The position numbers and the translations under genes were made by a program. A stretch of 64,000 bases of DNA from Siphlonurus alternatus (taxonomy: Eukaryota; Arthropoda; Insecta; Ephemeroptera; Siphlonuridae), in NCBI GenBank assembly GCA_949825025.1, contig OX463778.1, positions 16,206,171-16,270,170 of the forward strand. Direction: 5' to 3'. This document shows positions 1 to 51,400 of the stretch, one piece after another. The notes under the pieces were generated by a model that saw only the letters and a list, made by a program, of their open reading frames with translations, ran no database searches and was not told the origin of the DNA. Numbering within the stretch: the stretch's first letter is position 1; each line of letters begins with the position of its first letter.

Positions 1-6
1 TCCATG

Positions 7-954
7 CTATTCTCCGTAGATAGCCTTGAATGCAGCATGCACCTCCGCCAACATGTCGGAGGCGCACGTGCTGCGGCCAGACTTCTCGAAGGCAAGTCGA
101 TTACACTCCCTCGTGAGACGGCATGCGGCATAGGCGGCCAGGATGCCAGTCTGCTGGGCTGAGACTTGCTGATAGATCTCCCAGGAGAGGAATGTCCCGA
201 GACTGCCAGAGAGAAGGTCCCCCTGACCACCACAGCGGCGCCAGCTGCCCTCCGCTGAGCACTCCGCACTGTCCCCTGCGGCACCCACAATCGTGTCCCT
301 GGCTCCTTTCCGAACCACCACGGCATTGGGTCCCAGCGCCTGGGCCAGAGTACGCTTGTCTCCCTCTTTGAGTAAGACTTGTGTGAGACGCTCATACTCA
401 GGAGCATTTGGAGTCATTACAATCGGAGCTGGGTAATTTAAAAATACTTCTGGTTTCTGTGTAGCAAGCCATAATCCATCAGCATCAATAACTAGAGGTT
501 TGCATGCTGCACGACATAAAGCAACAATATGAGACACTCCTTTTAAAACATCAGGGTCTCTTCCCAACCCGGGACCAATTACGACAGAATGAAGTCGTGG
601 TAACCACGGTCCTATGGTATCAATTACTTTTTTCTCATCAGAGTCTCCCAATAAGGGATGTACAATCAAATCAGGACTATAGCCTTTCAGTACAGGAGCA
701 GCAGCAGGTAAACAAAAAACATGAGCCAGGTCACAGCCAGACCGCAGGGCACACATTGCAGAGAAGTACGGTGCTCCTGTGTACTCCTCAGAGCCTCCAA
801 CGACCCCCACACGACCGGCCAAACCTTTGTGGCTCTTGACACTGAAGTCAGGGACAAGTTTGGTCCTGACCTGCTCAAACAGAGCAAATTCTTGAATGGT
901 GGACATAGCTCGAGAAGAAAGCAGGGATGTGCGGAGGAGTCTAAACCACAACAT
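7..954 (-). CDS. NAXD: ATP-dependent (S)-NAD(P)H-hydrate dehydratase
   Basis: Intact 315-residue protein in one exon, ending at the TAG at 7-9. It belongs to the ribokinase-like NAXD/CARKD family, which uses ATP to dehydrate damaged NADH and NADPH hydrates back to the normal cofactors. Visible family motifs in order are KGLAGRVGVVGGS (43-55), VIGPGLGRD (125-133), DADGLW (157-162), TPNAPEYERL (181-190), VVVRKGARD (212-220) and RCGGQGDLLSGSLG (240-253), whose Asp246 sits in the catalytic GxGD position. The first 16 residues are basic and hydrophobic with no acid, so the first Met may give a mitochondrial form and Met17 a cytosolic form; this is inference. No intron interrupts the domain, which is unusual beside the heavily split neighbours. 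It is divergently arranged with SLC12 gene A. Confidence 0.95.
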   Translation of the reverse strand: MLWFRLLRTSLLSSRAMSTIQEFALFEQVRTKLVPDFSVKSHKGLAGRVGVVGGSEEYTGAPYFSAMCALRSGCDLAHVFCLPAAAPVLKGYSPDLIVHPLLGDSDEKKVIDTIGPWLPRLHSVVIGPGLGRDPDVLKGVSHIVALCRAACKPLVIDADGLWLATQKPEVFLNYPAPIVMTPNAPEYERLTQVLLKEGDKRTLAQALGPNAVVVRKGARDTIVGAAGDSAECSAEGSWRRCGGQGDLLSGSLGTFLSWEIYQQVSAQQTGILAAYAACRLTRECNRLAFEKSGRSTCASDMLAEVHAAFKAIYGE

Positions 955-1432
955 ACAATGTTGTCTGCGACTGAAACAAAATAAACGTGACTTTTAGCAA
1001 GTTTTCTAAAATAAGAAATTCTTGTGTCATAAATTGAAAAAGGCTTAGCTAGATAAGACTAGGTATAGTAAACATTTTGTTGTGTAAGTAAACATTTTCG
1101 ATTTGCTATAAGATTTAAAGTTTATTCAAAAACTAAAAGTGCAATAAAGATGACAACTGTAAAATTGTTTACTTAATATTTTGTGTAAACAAAAATAAGC
1201 CTAAAAACATACCTAAATTCCAAGAAAGAAGAGAAAATTGACGAAGTTTATAAACTTTACTTATTTATCTCAAGATTTTTCGAACACAACACAGCTGATG
1301 GTTTTTTGACTCTGTATAGTGCTGCCACCTAGATAGTTGAGAGCGGTTAGATATAAAAGTGGAGGGCGAGCACGGATCGTGTTGCAGAGTTTGAAGCTTA
1401 CGAGTTGTGGCAGTATACTGCTGACTTGAAGC
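955..1432. promoter_or_regulatory. Divergent promoter region between NAXD and SLC12 gene A
   Basis: Only 478 bp separate the start codons of two head-to-head genes, so both promoters must lie here or in upstream untranslated exons. The gene A side has a clear TATA box (1352-1359). The NAXD side shows no TATA box close to its start codon. A pyrimidine-rich stretch ending in CAG just before the NAXD ATG (minus strand, about 978-988) could be the end of a 5' untranslated intron. The middle (about 1000-1260) is AT-rich and otherwise featureless. Confidence 0.6.
1352..1359 (+). promoter_or_regulatory. TATA box of SLC12 gene A
   Basis: TATAAAAG, about 75 bp upstream of the gene A ATG. Initiation would be expected near 1380-1390, giving a short 5' untranslated region of about 45-55 bases that is GC-richer than the flanks. 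The start codon is in good context (AGCATGG). Confidence 0.6.
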
Positions 1433-39824
<38,392 letters not shown>

Positions 39825-40290
39825 GCAGTGGAGGTCTCCAGCAGGAAGAAGCCCCTGCCGCTTCTAATAGATAAAGACGCTAGGCCAGTAACCACGGCAA
39901 TAACAAGATGTTTCGCAAGCATTCCAATTAAGCTGCAAAATCTTTTTAACATGTTATTATTTGCCAATTCAATTTTAATAGTAAGTTTCTTCATTTAATA
40001 TAATCATATATTGGTTATGATATGTAAATTTTCAGCTCTGCTCAAAAAGTACTTCCTCTCCGCCTGTAAATTATGCAACTTTTTCTACTTTGTTGTAATG
40101 CGGGTTGCATTCAAATTTAAATAAGGCGCGCGATTAAGCAGAGATTTTGTAGCCAAAACTTGCATTTTCTTTCTTTTATTTAAAAGTTGGAGATAATCCA
40201 AAAAAACTACTTTGCTCAACACCTTCTAAAGAATTTAAAAAAATACTGTGTTGTACAATACGAGGCCTAAAGTTGTATCCTTTAATTATC

Positions 40291-40296
40291 AATAAA
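40291..40296 (+). terminator. Candidate polyadenylation signal of gene A
   Basis: AATAAA 467 bp after the stop codon, with a GT-rich stretch (GTGGTTTTGTTG) about 50 bases further on. Further AATAAA motifs at 40662-40676 are alternatives. Needs transcript ends to decide. Confidence 0.35.
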
Positions 40297-40974
40297 AATG
40301 TAAAGTTATTTTCTGTAAGATCGAGGTTCTGATAGTTGAATAGTGGTTTTGTTGCGAGGCAGCGTGTGCATCAATAGTTGAACTATGTATAAAATAGCTC
40401 ACACACGTTAAAATCCCTCAGTGAGTCTAATTATATGTTAGATTATATTATAAATTATGAATTTTAAAAAGCTGCCTTATGCTGATATTAAAAATATTGA
40501 CACCGTTTGCCGATGCTATATGTAATTGTTGTGCCACAATCGAGTGTTCTATTTGTTATTACGCAATCTCAACATTGTTGACTAGTTTTCTAATGAAAAT
40601 GTTTATTTTTAATTATAAACACTTTGCAAATTATTGCAATTTAAAAACTATTGTCATTTTAGAAATAAATAAATAAAATGCTATACTAACAAATGTCTAT
40701 TGTTAACTTTATTTTTAATTCTTCTGCCATGAAATATTACTAACAATAATATATTATAGTAAGTTTATATTGATTCTTCATTCTTGCAAGAATTTAAATT
40801 CATTGTTATTATAACTTCAATCTAGTTATTAATTAATTTAAATAACTTTATAATATATATATAGTTAAAATTATCAATGCATTTTTTTATATGAATTACA
40901 GATGCACAAATTTTTATTCTATTTCCCTGTGTTCAATTACTAATAACTGCTGTATAATATACAGCAAAAATGTC

Positions 40975-41060
40975 TTACTATCAGAACCAAAAAGGTGTGC
41001 CCCTCTCCTTATGGAACTTGTATGCTACTCAGGGGCACACCTTTTTGGTTTCGATAGTAA
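40975..41060. repeat. Strong 86-nt hairpin (mini-MITE or hairpin RNA)
   Basis: 30-base arms (40975-41004 and 41031-41060) with two mismatches, core CCAAAAAGGTGTGCCCCT, 26-base loop. Flanks TT/AA would fit a TTA-type target. Lies downstream of gene A and may be inside a long 3' UTR. Confidence 0.7.
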
Positions 41061-41404
41061 TTATATTTTTTATTAATATTAAATTATTCATACCGCCCTC
41101 TACGGCACATTAATATACAAAATGTATATTAATAGAATACACACAGCTGGGTAGATTTAATTCAGAAGCTGTTTACAAAAATAACGATATGATGCAATCG
41201 TTCAATCAATTCTAAACAAATATTCAAATATAATAAAATATATATTATAATGCATTTAATTAAAGTAGAGTGAGCGAGTTCATTTTTTTTTTTTTTTTTT
41301 AATATTTTATTTTTTTTAAATAGTTTAAGCTGCCCTCTATTGAGAAATGAAAACCAAAAAATTCCATCTCAAATAGTTTCACCACAAAAAATTCCCAAAG
41401 TTGG

Positions 41405-41730
41405 TGTTTCGGAGGCCTTTAACGTGCAGCCTTATGGAACATAAAACCGCGTTTTACTCCAACTTTTTCTGAACTATTAAAAATACTTACGTAATCTATG
41501 ATGAATTCTTTAATGAATTTTCAAATAAAAAAATTTTTTTTTACGGGGTCGTTTTCTTGGAAAAAAATCATGAAAATCCTTATGGGAATTAACCCGCAAA
41601 AACTTAAAAATTTTTTCCGAAAAAACGGCTCCGTAAATTATTTTTTTTTATTTAAAAATCCATTAAAGAATTCATCATAGATTACGTAGGTATCATAGTT
41701 CAGAAAATGTTTTAAAGGCCTCCGAAACAC
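41405..41730. mobile_element. Palindromic MITE in convergent spacer
   Basis: 326 bp. Ends GTGTTTCGGAGGCCTTTAA and complement, with further paired blocks (TACGTAATCTATGATGAATTC and complement near 41490-41510 and 41663-41685). No coding capacity. Confidence 0.75.
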
Positions 41731-41881
41731 TTAAACTATTTTTTGAAAAATAATAATAGTGCTTGCCTATTTTTTTCCTTTTGTTGAGGAAACTTGGATA
41801 AATTTTAGGACCTACAATAAGAACTAATACAATTGAATATATGTATAATTTTGTCAAGATAAATTTTTATATTCTATCCTT

Positions 41882-42031
41882 AAGGGTAAGGTAACATGAA
41901 TCAGCTGATTTTGAAGTCCCATTTAATTAAGATGTAAACCTTAGTAAATTCACGAAAATTCTAAAAAAAAAATTGACATATTTTAATACCTAATGCCATA
42001 GAAAAAAATTGTAAGACATTATTCGAGACAA

Positions 42032-42062
<31 letters not shown>

Positions 42063-42299
42063 AAGATTTTAGTTTGGCTCTCCATGGGAAAGCCCTACGC
42101 TGAAAAATAATAATAATAATTAAAAAAAAACAGCTTGAATAATTGTCTTGAAATTTTTTCTATGGCTTTTAGGTACTAAAATCTCTCTCAATTTTTTTTG
42201 TTTTTTTTTTTTTTTTTCCAGAAATTTTATGAATTTGCTAAGGTTTACATGTTAATCAAATGGGACTACAAAATTAGCTGATTCGTGTTACCTTACTTT
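41882..42299. mobile_element. Palindromic MITE in convergent spacer
   Basis: 418 bp. Ends AAGGGTAAGGTAACA and near complement (TGTTACCTTACTT). The outer 60 bp pair well. The centre holds long T runs (42031-42058, 42199-42219). Confidence 0.75.
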
Positions 42300-42983
42300 A
42301 ACTATTATAGTGTTGCCTAATAATGCTTAAACATAACAGTTTTAATCGGGATATTATTACTAAGCAGATAAAATAAAACTACAAAAATTTATGTAATTTG
42401 TTCTAAAAATAAAATTTTCATTTATAATTTTAGGCACATATACAAAAGGATACAGTAGTTTTGTCATGATACTAAAATGATACAACAATCATTTCCACAA
42501 TACAAGGTCCCGCACTTCCGGTGTAACAATTATCAATGGGAAAACAATGAAGTTGGCAAATGCATATCAACTCCTTTAATATTGGAGGGCATAGAAGAAG
42601 GCAGTCCTGCCAAAGTATTGCTGCATTAATCATAAAACTTTTGAGCAACAAAATACAGACATTAAGCTTTCGTCTCTTAAAATAAAAAAATAAAAATAAT
42701 ATTTAGAATTATTGAGATTCAATTTAGATGGATAAATTTGTTATAAGTACTAATAAAAATATGTTTTAACAATAATTAAAATATTTTTTTACTAGGTATT
42801 TTAAAAAATTAAAAACAGTAAGAGTCTATCATACTACATTATTAAATAATATAGAATTTGCACAATATCATAATTTGAAAATAGTACACACAAAAAAATA
42901 TAAATTAAAATACAAATAGCTACAAAAATAATTATGAAAGTTTTTTTTTCTTTCTGTTTAATCAGTTGGCACAAATACCAGAT

Positions 42984-42989
42984 TTTATT
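42984..42989 (-). terminator. Candidate polyadenylation signal of gene B
   Basis: AATAAA on the minus strand, about 545 bp after the gene B stop. It is the first such hexamer downstream of the stop. Confidence 0.3.
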
Positions 42990-43533
42990 TTTTTTTTTTA
43001 AAGATTTTTGTGGCAAGAAATTTAAAATTAATTACTGCCTAGTTGGAGCTAGGAGAAAAAGCTTAATTAACAAGCTTCCCATCACCACGCCAACGCTTAA
43101 GCACCACAACTACAACAAGGAGAATTAAAATGTTAGGTGGTTGAACACCACACCAAACATATAATAAGTGGAATGAACATATGACTCAGGGTAATACTGA
43201 GATTCATCTTGCGGTGACAATCAGAAGAATGATTTGAGACTAAATGTACTCACACTGGCAGCATGAGACAACTGTTATTTCCTCCTCCCAGAACCAGGTA
43301 CCAAAACTTGAAGACACAGGTATGATTTACTGCCAAAAATGACATCTAATTCCTTCAATGCAAAAATTTGCAATAATCGACATATCTTTACCGTTACTCT
43401 AATGGACTGAAGATTTTAGTAAAAATACCAGAGAAGCTAGGTACCAGCTATATCTGTCTGCACCTGGTAATGGAAGAACGTGAATGATCTAACTCTAGAG
43501 AGCTGCTGCCGAGATTATTTGGAGCCTCCCGTG

Positions 43534-43669
43534 CTAAGAGTAGAAGGTGAGGACGGAGGTCTGATTGCCCCTGACCAGCAGGAAGGGAGGCATGTCCTTC
43601 GTCAGGGTCTCAAGCCACGCCGTGTATAGGGTAGCAGATACAACGTTCTTGCGGGGCATTGGCAGCGTC
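43534..43669 (-). CDS. SLC12A2-like: Gene B last exon
   Basis: 136 bp, phase 2 start, stop TAG at 43534-43536. [19 protein letters not shown], then [13 protein letters not shown], the family's C-terminus. Confidence 0.95.
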
Positions 43670-46506
43670 CTGAGACAGAAAACACATTGTTAGATATGCT
43701 TTGAATAAGATGAGGTAAAAAGAAAGCAATTTATAATTTTTTTCATGATTAGAGTAAATAAGTAAACTATATTTTAATATCGAGCAATTTTACAATGTAA
43801 GCATGGGGATTTGGCCAGAGTTCAAGAAAAATGGTTTTACTTAAAAAAAAAGGGCGGACTTATTTCTACATAACTGAGCTATACTTAATTGGAAACTCCA
43901 TGCAGATTCTAATACCCCTACCCCCTCTAGAGACCACCATAATGCACTTACATGACGACAAGTGTAGAGTCCTTGGAGTACTCCATGAGAAGTTCCCGTA
44001 GCCGCAGATGTCTGTTGGTTTTGTCCTTCATCGCCAGCAGCTCTGCCTCAGTGATTGGTGCTGCAACAAAATCATCACTTCTGAAATCTAGGATAAGTGG
44101 ACTAAATTATTTTGTGGATGCCCTTCAAAGATCACAATTACTTGGGGAAGGGACATTCTGTTCACAAAGGGGGGTGTCCGTACCACTGTCTTCCTCTCCC
44201 TCCTTGTCACGAGTGAACTCTCCGATGAGGCTGTCGAAGAACTGCTTGGTGCTCTCCTGGGGCTTGCGAGTGATGTCCGGGATCACCTTCAGGTCCGAGT
44301 AGTCTATGCGGAACTTGGAGAGTAGGCTAGCCATGCTGCGACACACCAGATTACCTCATCAGTCAAATTGTACGAGAGAAGTTAATTGCAAAATGTAAAG
44401 TACATAAATATAAAGGAAAAAAGAAACTAATTAACATTCTGCACTAGATGTGGATGGAATAGTAGAAAAATAGGGGGACTATATATTATGTGCCATGCAA
44501 AATTAAACTTGATGGTGCATTTAATTAAAACTGAACTAAATACTACTGTATATAAAACATTTACTGTTATTATTATTTTTTTTATTTTATTTTTTATTTA
44601 TTTTTTTTTTTTTTTTGCCTAAATCAACAGCATGTTGTCCATATTTCAATGTCAGATCATTCAAGAGGATGAGCAAAATTTACACTCAAAACCTAGGATA
44701 AGTTAGATGTTAGCAGCTATACTACAAGCTAACTTGTTATGGAAATATTATCTGCTCCAAATTTAAAATTGCTTGAATATTTGCAAATGACACTTTCATT
44801 AAGTTAGCTTGCTCTCAAGTGCAACAGTCGTTCAGCAATGATCGCACTCCTCACCTCCGCTGTTCAGTGTCCAGCTCGTCCTTCTTGTTGGCCAGCGCGA
44901 ACACTCTCAGCTTGCACGTTGCCCAGTTGCGACGTGTGCTGATTATGTACGGCAGCAGCAGCGTCAGACCTGTAAATATCAAACGTCAAGGCCGGAGAAA
45001 GAAAGAATGTCTGAATTCTAAACTGCGCATATATTGCAGGGAAAACAGCACAATACCCTTTTCAATAATTGGCAGAGTAGAAATTTGAGTTACTGTGTCA
45101 CTTACATTTTTGCTAAAATAAAATATTATAAAAAGCTATTTGAGATTAAAAGTAATTTATCGTGAATTACCATTATTATTTACAAACTTTCGTGTGTTAA
45201 TGTTTACCTCCGTCGTCATAGAGCCACCAGACGTCGATGGTGCCCTTCTTTTGTTTCCTCTGGAACTGCATCAGGTTGTTGATCACCTCCTTGGGCAACT
45301 CACTGCCTCCGGGGCCCCTACAGCAAAAAAGTTAACAAAGTCAGTAACATGTTTTCTAAGTAGGCATGTGTTAAGAAATACAGATAAAAGTGCAAAGAAA
45401 GTCAGTAACATTGTATTGCATGCAAGTAAACCAGCTCAAAAGATAAAAAAAAAAAAGAAAAAAAAAAAAAAGAAAAAGAAAAAAGAAAAAGAAAAAAAAA
45501 AAAAAAAAAAAAAAAAAGGTCAGAAATGCTTAGTGTAATTAGTAAACTAAATATACAAGTTTAAATTAATTAAAAAACCCTAATATAATCATAGTTTTTT
45601 TTATGTTAACAATGTAAGCGGTTTGGAAACATTGATTTAGATCTTAAAATTTTTACCTTGCTGCAATTACAAATTAAATTCACATTTAATTAACTTCCCC
45701 TTTCAGACTATGTCAGAGCCTCATGTTGGTCATTATATGTAATAAATTTCTTGAAGGCAAAAAGGCAGGAACTTCAAGAGGGTCACCCACAACCTCCGCC
45801 CACAACCTGAAGACTACAGGGAAAGCTGGGTTGCCTAAATTTTAACAGATTTTACTGTGGCCGACAAAAGAGCTCAAACATGACTTACTTGTAAAGGTCT
45901 GCTCTGGAGCTCTCCTTCTCTTTGTCCTTCTTGTGGTTGGGCACAGACAGCTTGGTCTTTTCCACAGGGGGTGCAGCAATGGCTACCACTACGGCGTGGT
46001 CTCCCTGGGCTCCTACAGCATGGTCTACATGGGGTGTTTGTACTCCGTTTTCATTGGCCGGGCTGTCACTGTCGCGACTGCGGCTAGCCCCAGGGGAGGC
46101 TGGGGGAGTCAGGTCGCTGGTGCTGCTGGCCGCTGTAAGAAACACCCTCGGAGGTCAGTCACAGACTAGGCTCAAGTAAAAAATGAAGAAAGCAGAAAAG
46201 AAAGCAACGTACAAGAAAAAGGATTTTTGATTACAGTTTGAAAGTTGTAATAGCTCATTTAAAATGTATTAATTAGTTATAATTTAATAATTTTTGGCAT
46301 TACAAATTTGAATTTTATCAATTAAGGTATACAATATATATTATAGAGGATGGAATAAATAAATACAGTATATATTATTATTAATTATTGTAAATTGGAA
46401 CAATATTAATTAATTGTGTTTGTTTCAAAAATTAAAAAAATAAGTTTTTTTTTAAATTAACATAATTTTGTCTCTTGTGGTTATGCTTTGCTCTACCAAT
46501 TGCTCA

Positions 46507-46550
<44 letters not shown>

Positions 46551-46743
46551 GAAGGGTCACATTTCTTTAATTTCATTTACTGTACTGTATCTTATTTAAA
46601 ATATGACACAGTAGTAGGAACTACATTAACTTTAGTGGGAAAATATAATTGTTAATTTATTTTACTATTACTTTTACTTAAATTATTATAGTTGAAAGTG
46701 GCACTAAAGAAAAAATAAGTAACAATATATATATTTATTATAT

Positions 46744-46841
<98 letters not shown>

Positions 46842-48378
46842 AAGTTACAGCTTCTAATTTTTAATACCAAATTTCCTACTAGCATATCATATACTGTATG
46901 ACTACATTTAAAAGAATAAACATAAAGATTTATTTACACTAGTTATAGAAAGACAATACTACAGAAACTGGAAATGTTATTAGTTTAGAAATATAGTTGT
47001 TTACATTAGTTCACAATATAAGATGGGATAGCTCGGTTAGTCCTACTTGCCAACGCTATACAAGATTTGAAGCACAGCAAAAAAAGCGAGGACGGGGGCT
47101 CCTTATTAACTTTCCTCCACATCACTTACCGCGGGTCATCTGACGAATTCCCACCCCCAGAAATTTGCACAGCTCTGCCACAATGAACCAGAGACAGAGA
47201 AACATCAGTACCATTACCACCGAAGTAACTTCTCCTTCAATATTATATATGACTAAAGAACCACCATTACAGCAATGTGTCAGATTATATTATACTGAGT
47301 ACGTTTTCTATTATTATTATTTTTAATTCTAATGCCAAGATATCAGAATGCTGATTTTTTCGCTCCTTCCCCATGAAAGTCAGAGACCTGAACTGGGCAA
47401 GGGCAAAGAATTAGCTCCTCAATGTTCAATTTTGCCTCAATATTGTCTTATATTATATCTGGTGTAGGTGTGATGGCAGACAGCAATATCAGACATCAAC
47501 CTCTGATATAATGGCTTTGAAATTATAAAAAAACGTAACTACTCTTCAGTTTTGATATCAGTTACAGACTAGATTTTCACAAGGTCATATTCGTCTTGAC
47601 TGAAAATTAAATCAAAACAGTTTCACTGTGATGATAGCTCTTTTTATTTGCAAATTTTCAAGGAGAATTTACATCACTGACCAAAACCAAAAAAATATAT
47701 TATAATACCAAATCTTAAGCTTTTTTTTTTTTAATTGGGACACAGTATTAGTTAATGATGAAATTAATAATAAAAAAAGCTTCAAAAAAGAAAACTTAAT
47801 TAGAAAATTAAAATGAAAAAAAGAAACCCGAAGTTAAAAACAAAACAATTATTGAACCAATTGTTAATGAAATAATAACAATGTAAATGTCTGGAGTGGA
47901 GTGGGAGGCGTACCTTGAGACATCTGAGAGAAGGACTGGTTACGAGGTAACGACTCCGTCGACGCATTGTGGTTTGTCCGAACCAAGCTCTTCTCTGTGG
48001 GTCCGTTGATCACCTCCGTCGACGAAGCCACCACCTTGGAGTAGTCGAGACCCTCTTGCAGACGCAGGATGGCCACCGCGAGGTGCATGTCCAGGGCTTT
48101 GCTGCGAGGGAAAAATGCAGGTTAGGGACACATTTCTCCATGTTAGCAGCATTTGAACAGTAGATGATCCTATCTCAATGACTGATGGAAAGCTGTGGAA
48201 ATCCATCATATATTAATTACCTATTTTTCTTACTTTTTTTATTTCTTTTCCTTGGTTGTCCTCAAATTACATTTACATTATTTAAATAACCATTTATATA
48301 TTTTTTAAATCACCATTTGTCTTTCAACAAATTTTGTCTTTTACCTTTAAGATCGAGTTATGAGTTTGACACCTTAAT

Positions 48379-48409
<31 letters not shown>

Positions 48410-51400
48410 GTCATTTTGTTACATTCAACCAAGGTTATTTTACATAACCTTATTGGTTGAAACAAGCTATTAAAAAGAATAATTCTTCAAGACCCTTATT
48501 ATATCTTTAAATTTAATATTAATTTACAATTTTTTTTTTTTTTTTTTTTTTAAGAAAATATATAGATGAAATTAATGACAAAATATTTTTCCAGAAAAGA
48601 AATTAACATTTTTTTAACATTTCTATCAACTTATCAACCTATGATAGAACAATAAAAATTGTACGAGCAATGTAAATAATAAAATAAAAAATTGTTCCAA
48701 GCTCAGAAAAATATGTAGTATAGATATATTTTTATGCTCTATTCATTTATATAAACAAACATTTAAGTTCTCGTTGAGGTAAAATGAAATTCAACATGAA
48801 ATGGTAAAAATAATATAACTACTGGTTGTACCAGAAAATTTGTTTCACTTTGAGTGACGTTGGAAGTGGCCACTCACTGCATGATGTCGAAGTACATCTG
48901 CAACTCGTCGGCGCCACACTCCCGCCAGTTGCTCTTGTAGCCCATCATGAGAATGTTTGGTTTGAGCTTGCCCACGCCTGACGCCTGCATCAGTGCCTTC
49001 GCTCCATCCTCAAAGCTCACCTCATCCACCAGTGAGTAGAAACCCTTCACCTTGTGCTTGCGCAGCCAGTCTTGGGCGTTGTAGTGCAGAGCGTTCCTTG
49101 CTCGCTGGGGTGCCGGGCCCTGCAACATCAGCATTCCTTTGTTTTAATATCAACCAGTTCAGAAGTGTTTCAGTATCAACATTTTATGTTTTATAATGTA
49201 GTATTGACCTTATTTTTTTTATTGCATAAATAGATAGAGGGTGCAAAGTTATGCTACTCTGATTTTTTTCAGATTTTTTTAGAGTCCGAGAATTATTTTT
49301 AAAAAATTATTGAAAGTACAGAGAAAGTGACGCCTCTGGACGTCTCCTTAATAAAAGGATAGGACCTAAAAGGGGCGTGGGTTCAAACCCGACCTCAGCA
49401 ATACTTTTTAGCAGTACATCCTGTCCTCCAAAAAATCTGAAAAAAAATCAGACTAGCATAACTTTGCATCTTGTATCAATTTTTGCAATACAAATTTTTG
49501 AGGTTGATTCTTAATTAATAAAATTTCTTAACATATGTGTACATGAAAAACTCATCATGAAGCTCTGGAAACTTTGCTTTATGGAAAGTCTCATTATGGT
49601 ATATTTTTTGTTGGATGCATTTTGGTGTCCTACTTTTGTGGCAATACTTGACAAAACAAGTAACAGAGCACATAAAAAAAGAGGAAAAAAAAAATGCTAT
49701 AAAGGATTGTTTGATGTTATCATCCATTGAAAGATTTCAAAAATCTGATTTCAAATCTCTTCAGTCCTCCTGGAACCTTGCAAGTCTTACCAACTCATCT
49801 AAAAAAACATCTCCGAGGTGACATACCTGCAGGATGTGTCCACATATCATGAGGGAGAGGTTCTTGCTGATGAGCCAGGCGAAATCAATGAGAGGTGGAC
49901 GGTCGCTGGGGGTGCCCGTGAGTACGAGGATCTGCGGACGGTAGTTCTTGACATGGTCCTCCACGTTGCTCAACTGCTGCACTGACACCAGCGCATTCTT
50001 GTACGTCTGAGCTTGAGTCGTTGAGCCCCAGTTCACATCTGCAACAACAGTTATTTGTCAAAAATTTAATTTTATAATGATATAATATAATGTGTTACAG
50101 TTTATATTATCAAATTGTTATAACTTTATTACCAAAATTATATAAGAATTTGCAATTTTTTTTTCACAAAACTTTTATTTAAAGTGTAAATTGGTGATTA
50201 GCTTGTTATTATAAAGTCATTTAAGAGTCATTCATTATTATTATTATTTTTTAAGAAGTACATAAAAAATGGTTCATAATTTATTAAGGCAGGTTACCTG
50301 GCTTGCGGTAGGTGACGATGAGGTAAAGGGCCAGCACCACCAGCAGGGTGAGCAGCGCTGTGCCCCAGCTGATGAGGAACATGACCGCCACACACAAAAC
50401 CGCCCCCACCAGGCTCAGCCACATGTTGTAGAACTGAAAGATGACCAGAAGTAAGTTTAACAAGCACATTTCGTTAGAATTGAAAATGCTACTCTTTTAT
50501 TAAAGTATATATCTAATATATTGTATATGTTTAAAAATGCAAATATTGAGTAAACACCCCCCCCCCCGCCCTTTCCCTCCTGTATAACTGATTTGTTTTA
50601 AAAAATATAGAATTTAATTTTTTAGAGATCAAAACTGAAAATTATTGCAAAACAATAAAGCTGATTTGGAAGAGAAAATTAAAATTAATTTGAGTAGTGA
50701 ATGAACACTTTAGTGAATGGACTGCTGAGCAATCTTTTTCATTTGCCCCATGGGCTGTTTTGTTTTTAATTTTGATTATAATATATGTGTTATATTGTCT
50801 ACAGTGCCCATGAAAGAGATAATAAAATAAAAATATATCTCAAGTGTATATATATATGTCATTGTATGGAAATTGCCAAATTAGTTGTATATTAGCTGGA
50901 ACATTATTTATGACAATGTGCAATTTTTTTTTTTTTTTTTTTTTTTGTTGTTGTACCAATGTTATGTTTTATTTTTATTTATTTATTTATTTATTTATTT
51001 TTTTTTTGTGTGATAGTAACTTGACGATCTTTAACTTTTACTGTGATTATGTATCTGACGTGCTTATATTGTTGTACAATCGAAAAGCAATAAATAATTA
51101 TGGATAGGGGATGAAATAATTATGGATAGGGGAAAATAAAAGTTTGGCAATAGTTCTCTCACCCTGAAGGTTGGTCTCCAGCCGACGGGTTTGGCTAGCG
51201 AGGCATGGAAGGTGCTGAAGTTGATGAGAGCGTAGGCAGCAAGGAAGAAGTTGGAAATGAGGGGTGCGATGGCATTCAGCTCAGCTGCGGAGAACAAATT
51301 CAGTTAGAGAGATTGTAAAGTCATCAGTACTGTGATGGTCAGCCTTAAGAAAAATAGGCTGAAATATGCATATAAATATCCCAACTTTGACAGTTCTAAG

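Larger units (their letters stand above)
39825..43533. other. Convergent spacer between the two SLC12 genes
   Basis: 3.7 kb holding the two 3' untranslated regions and three palindromic elements (40975-41060, 41405-41730, 41882-42299). Between them it is AT-rich with long T runs. No protein gene seen. Confidence 0.7.
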
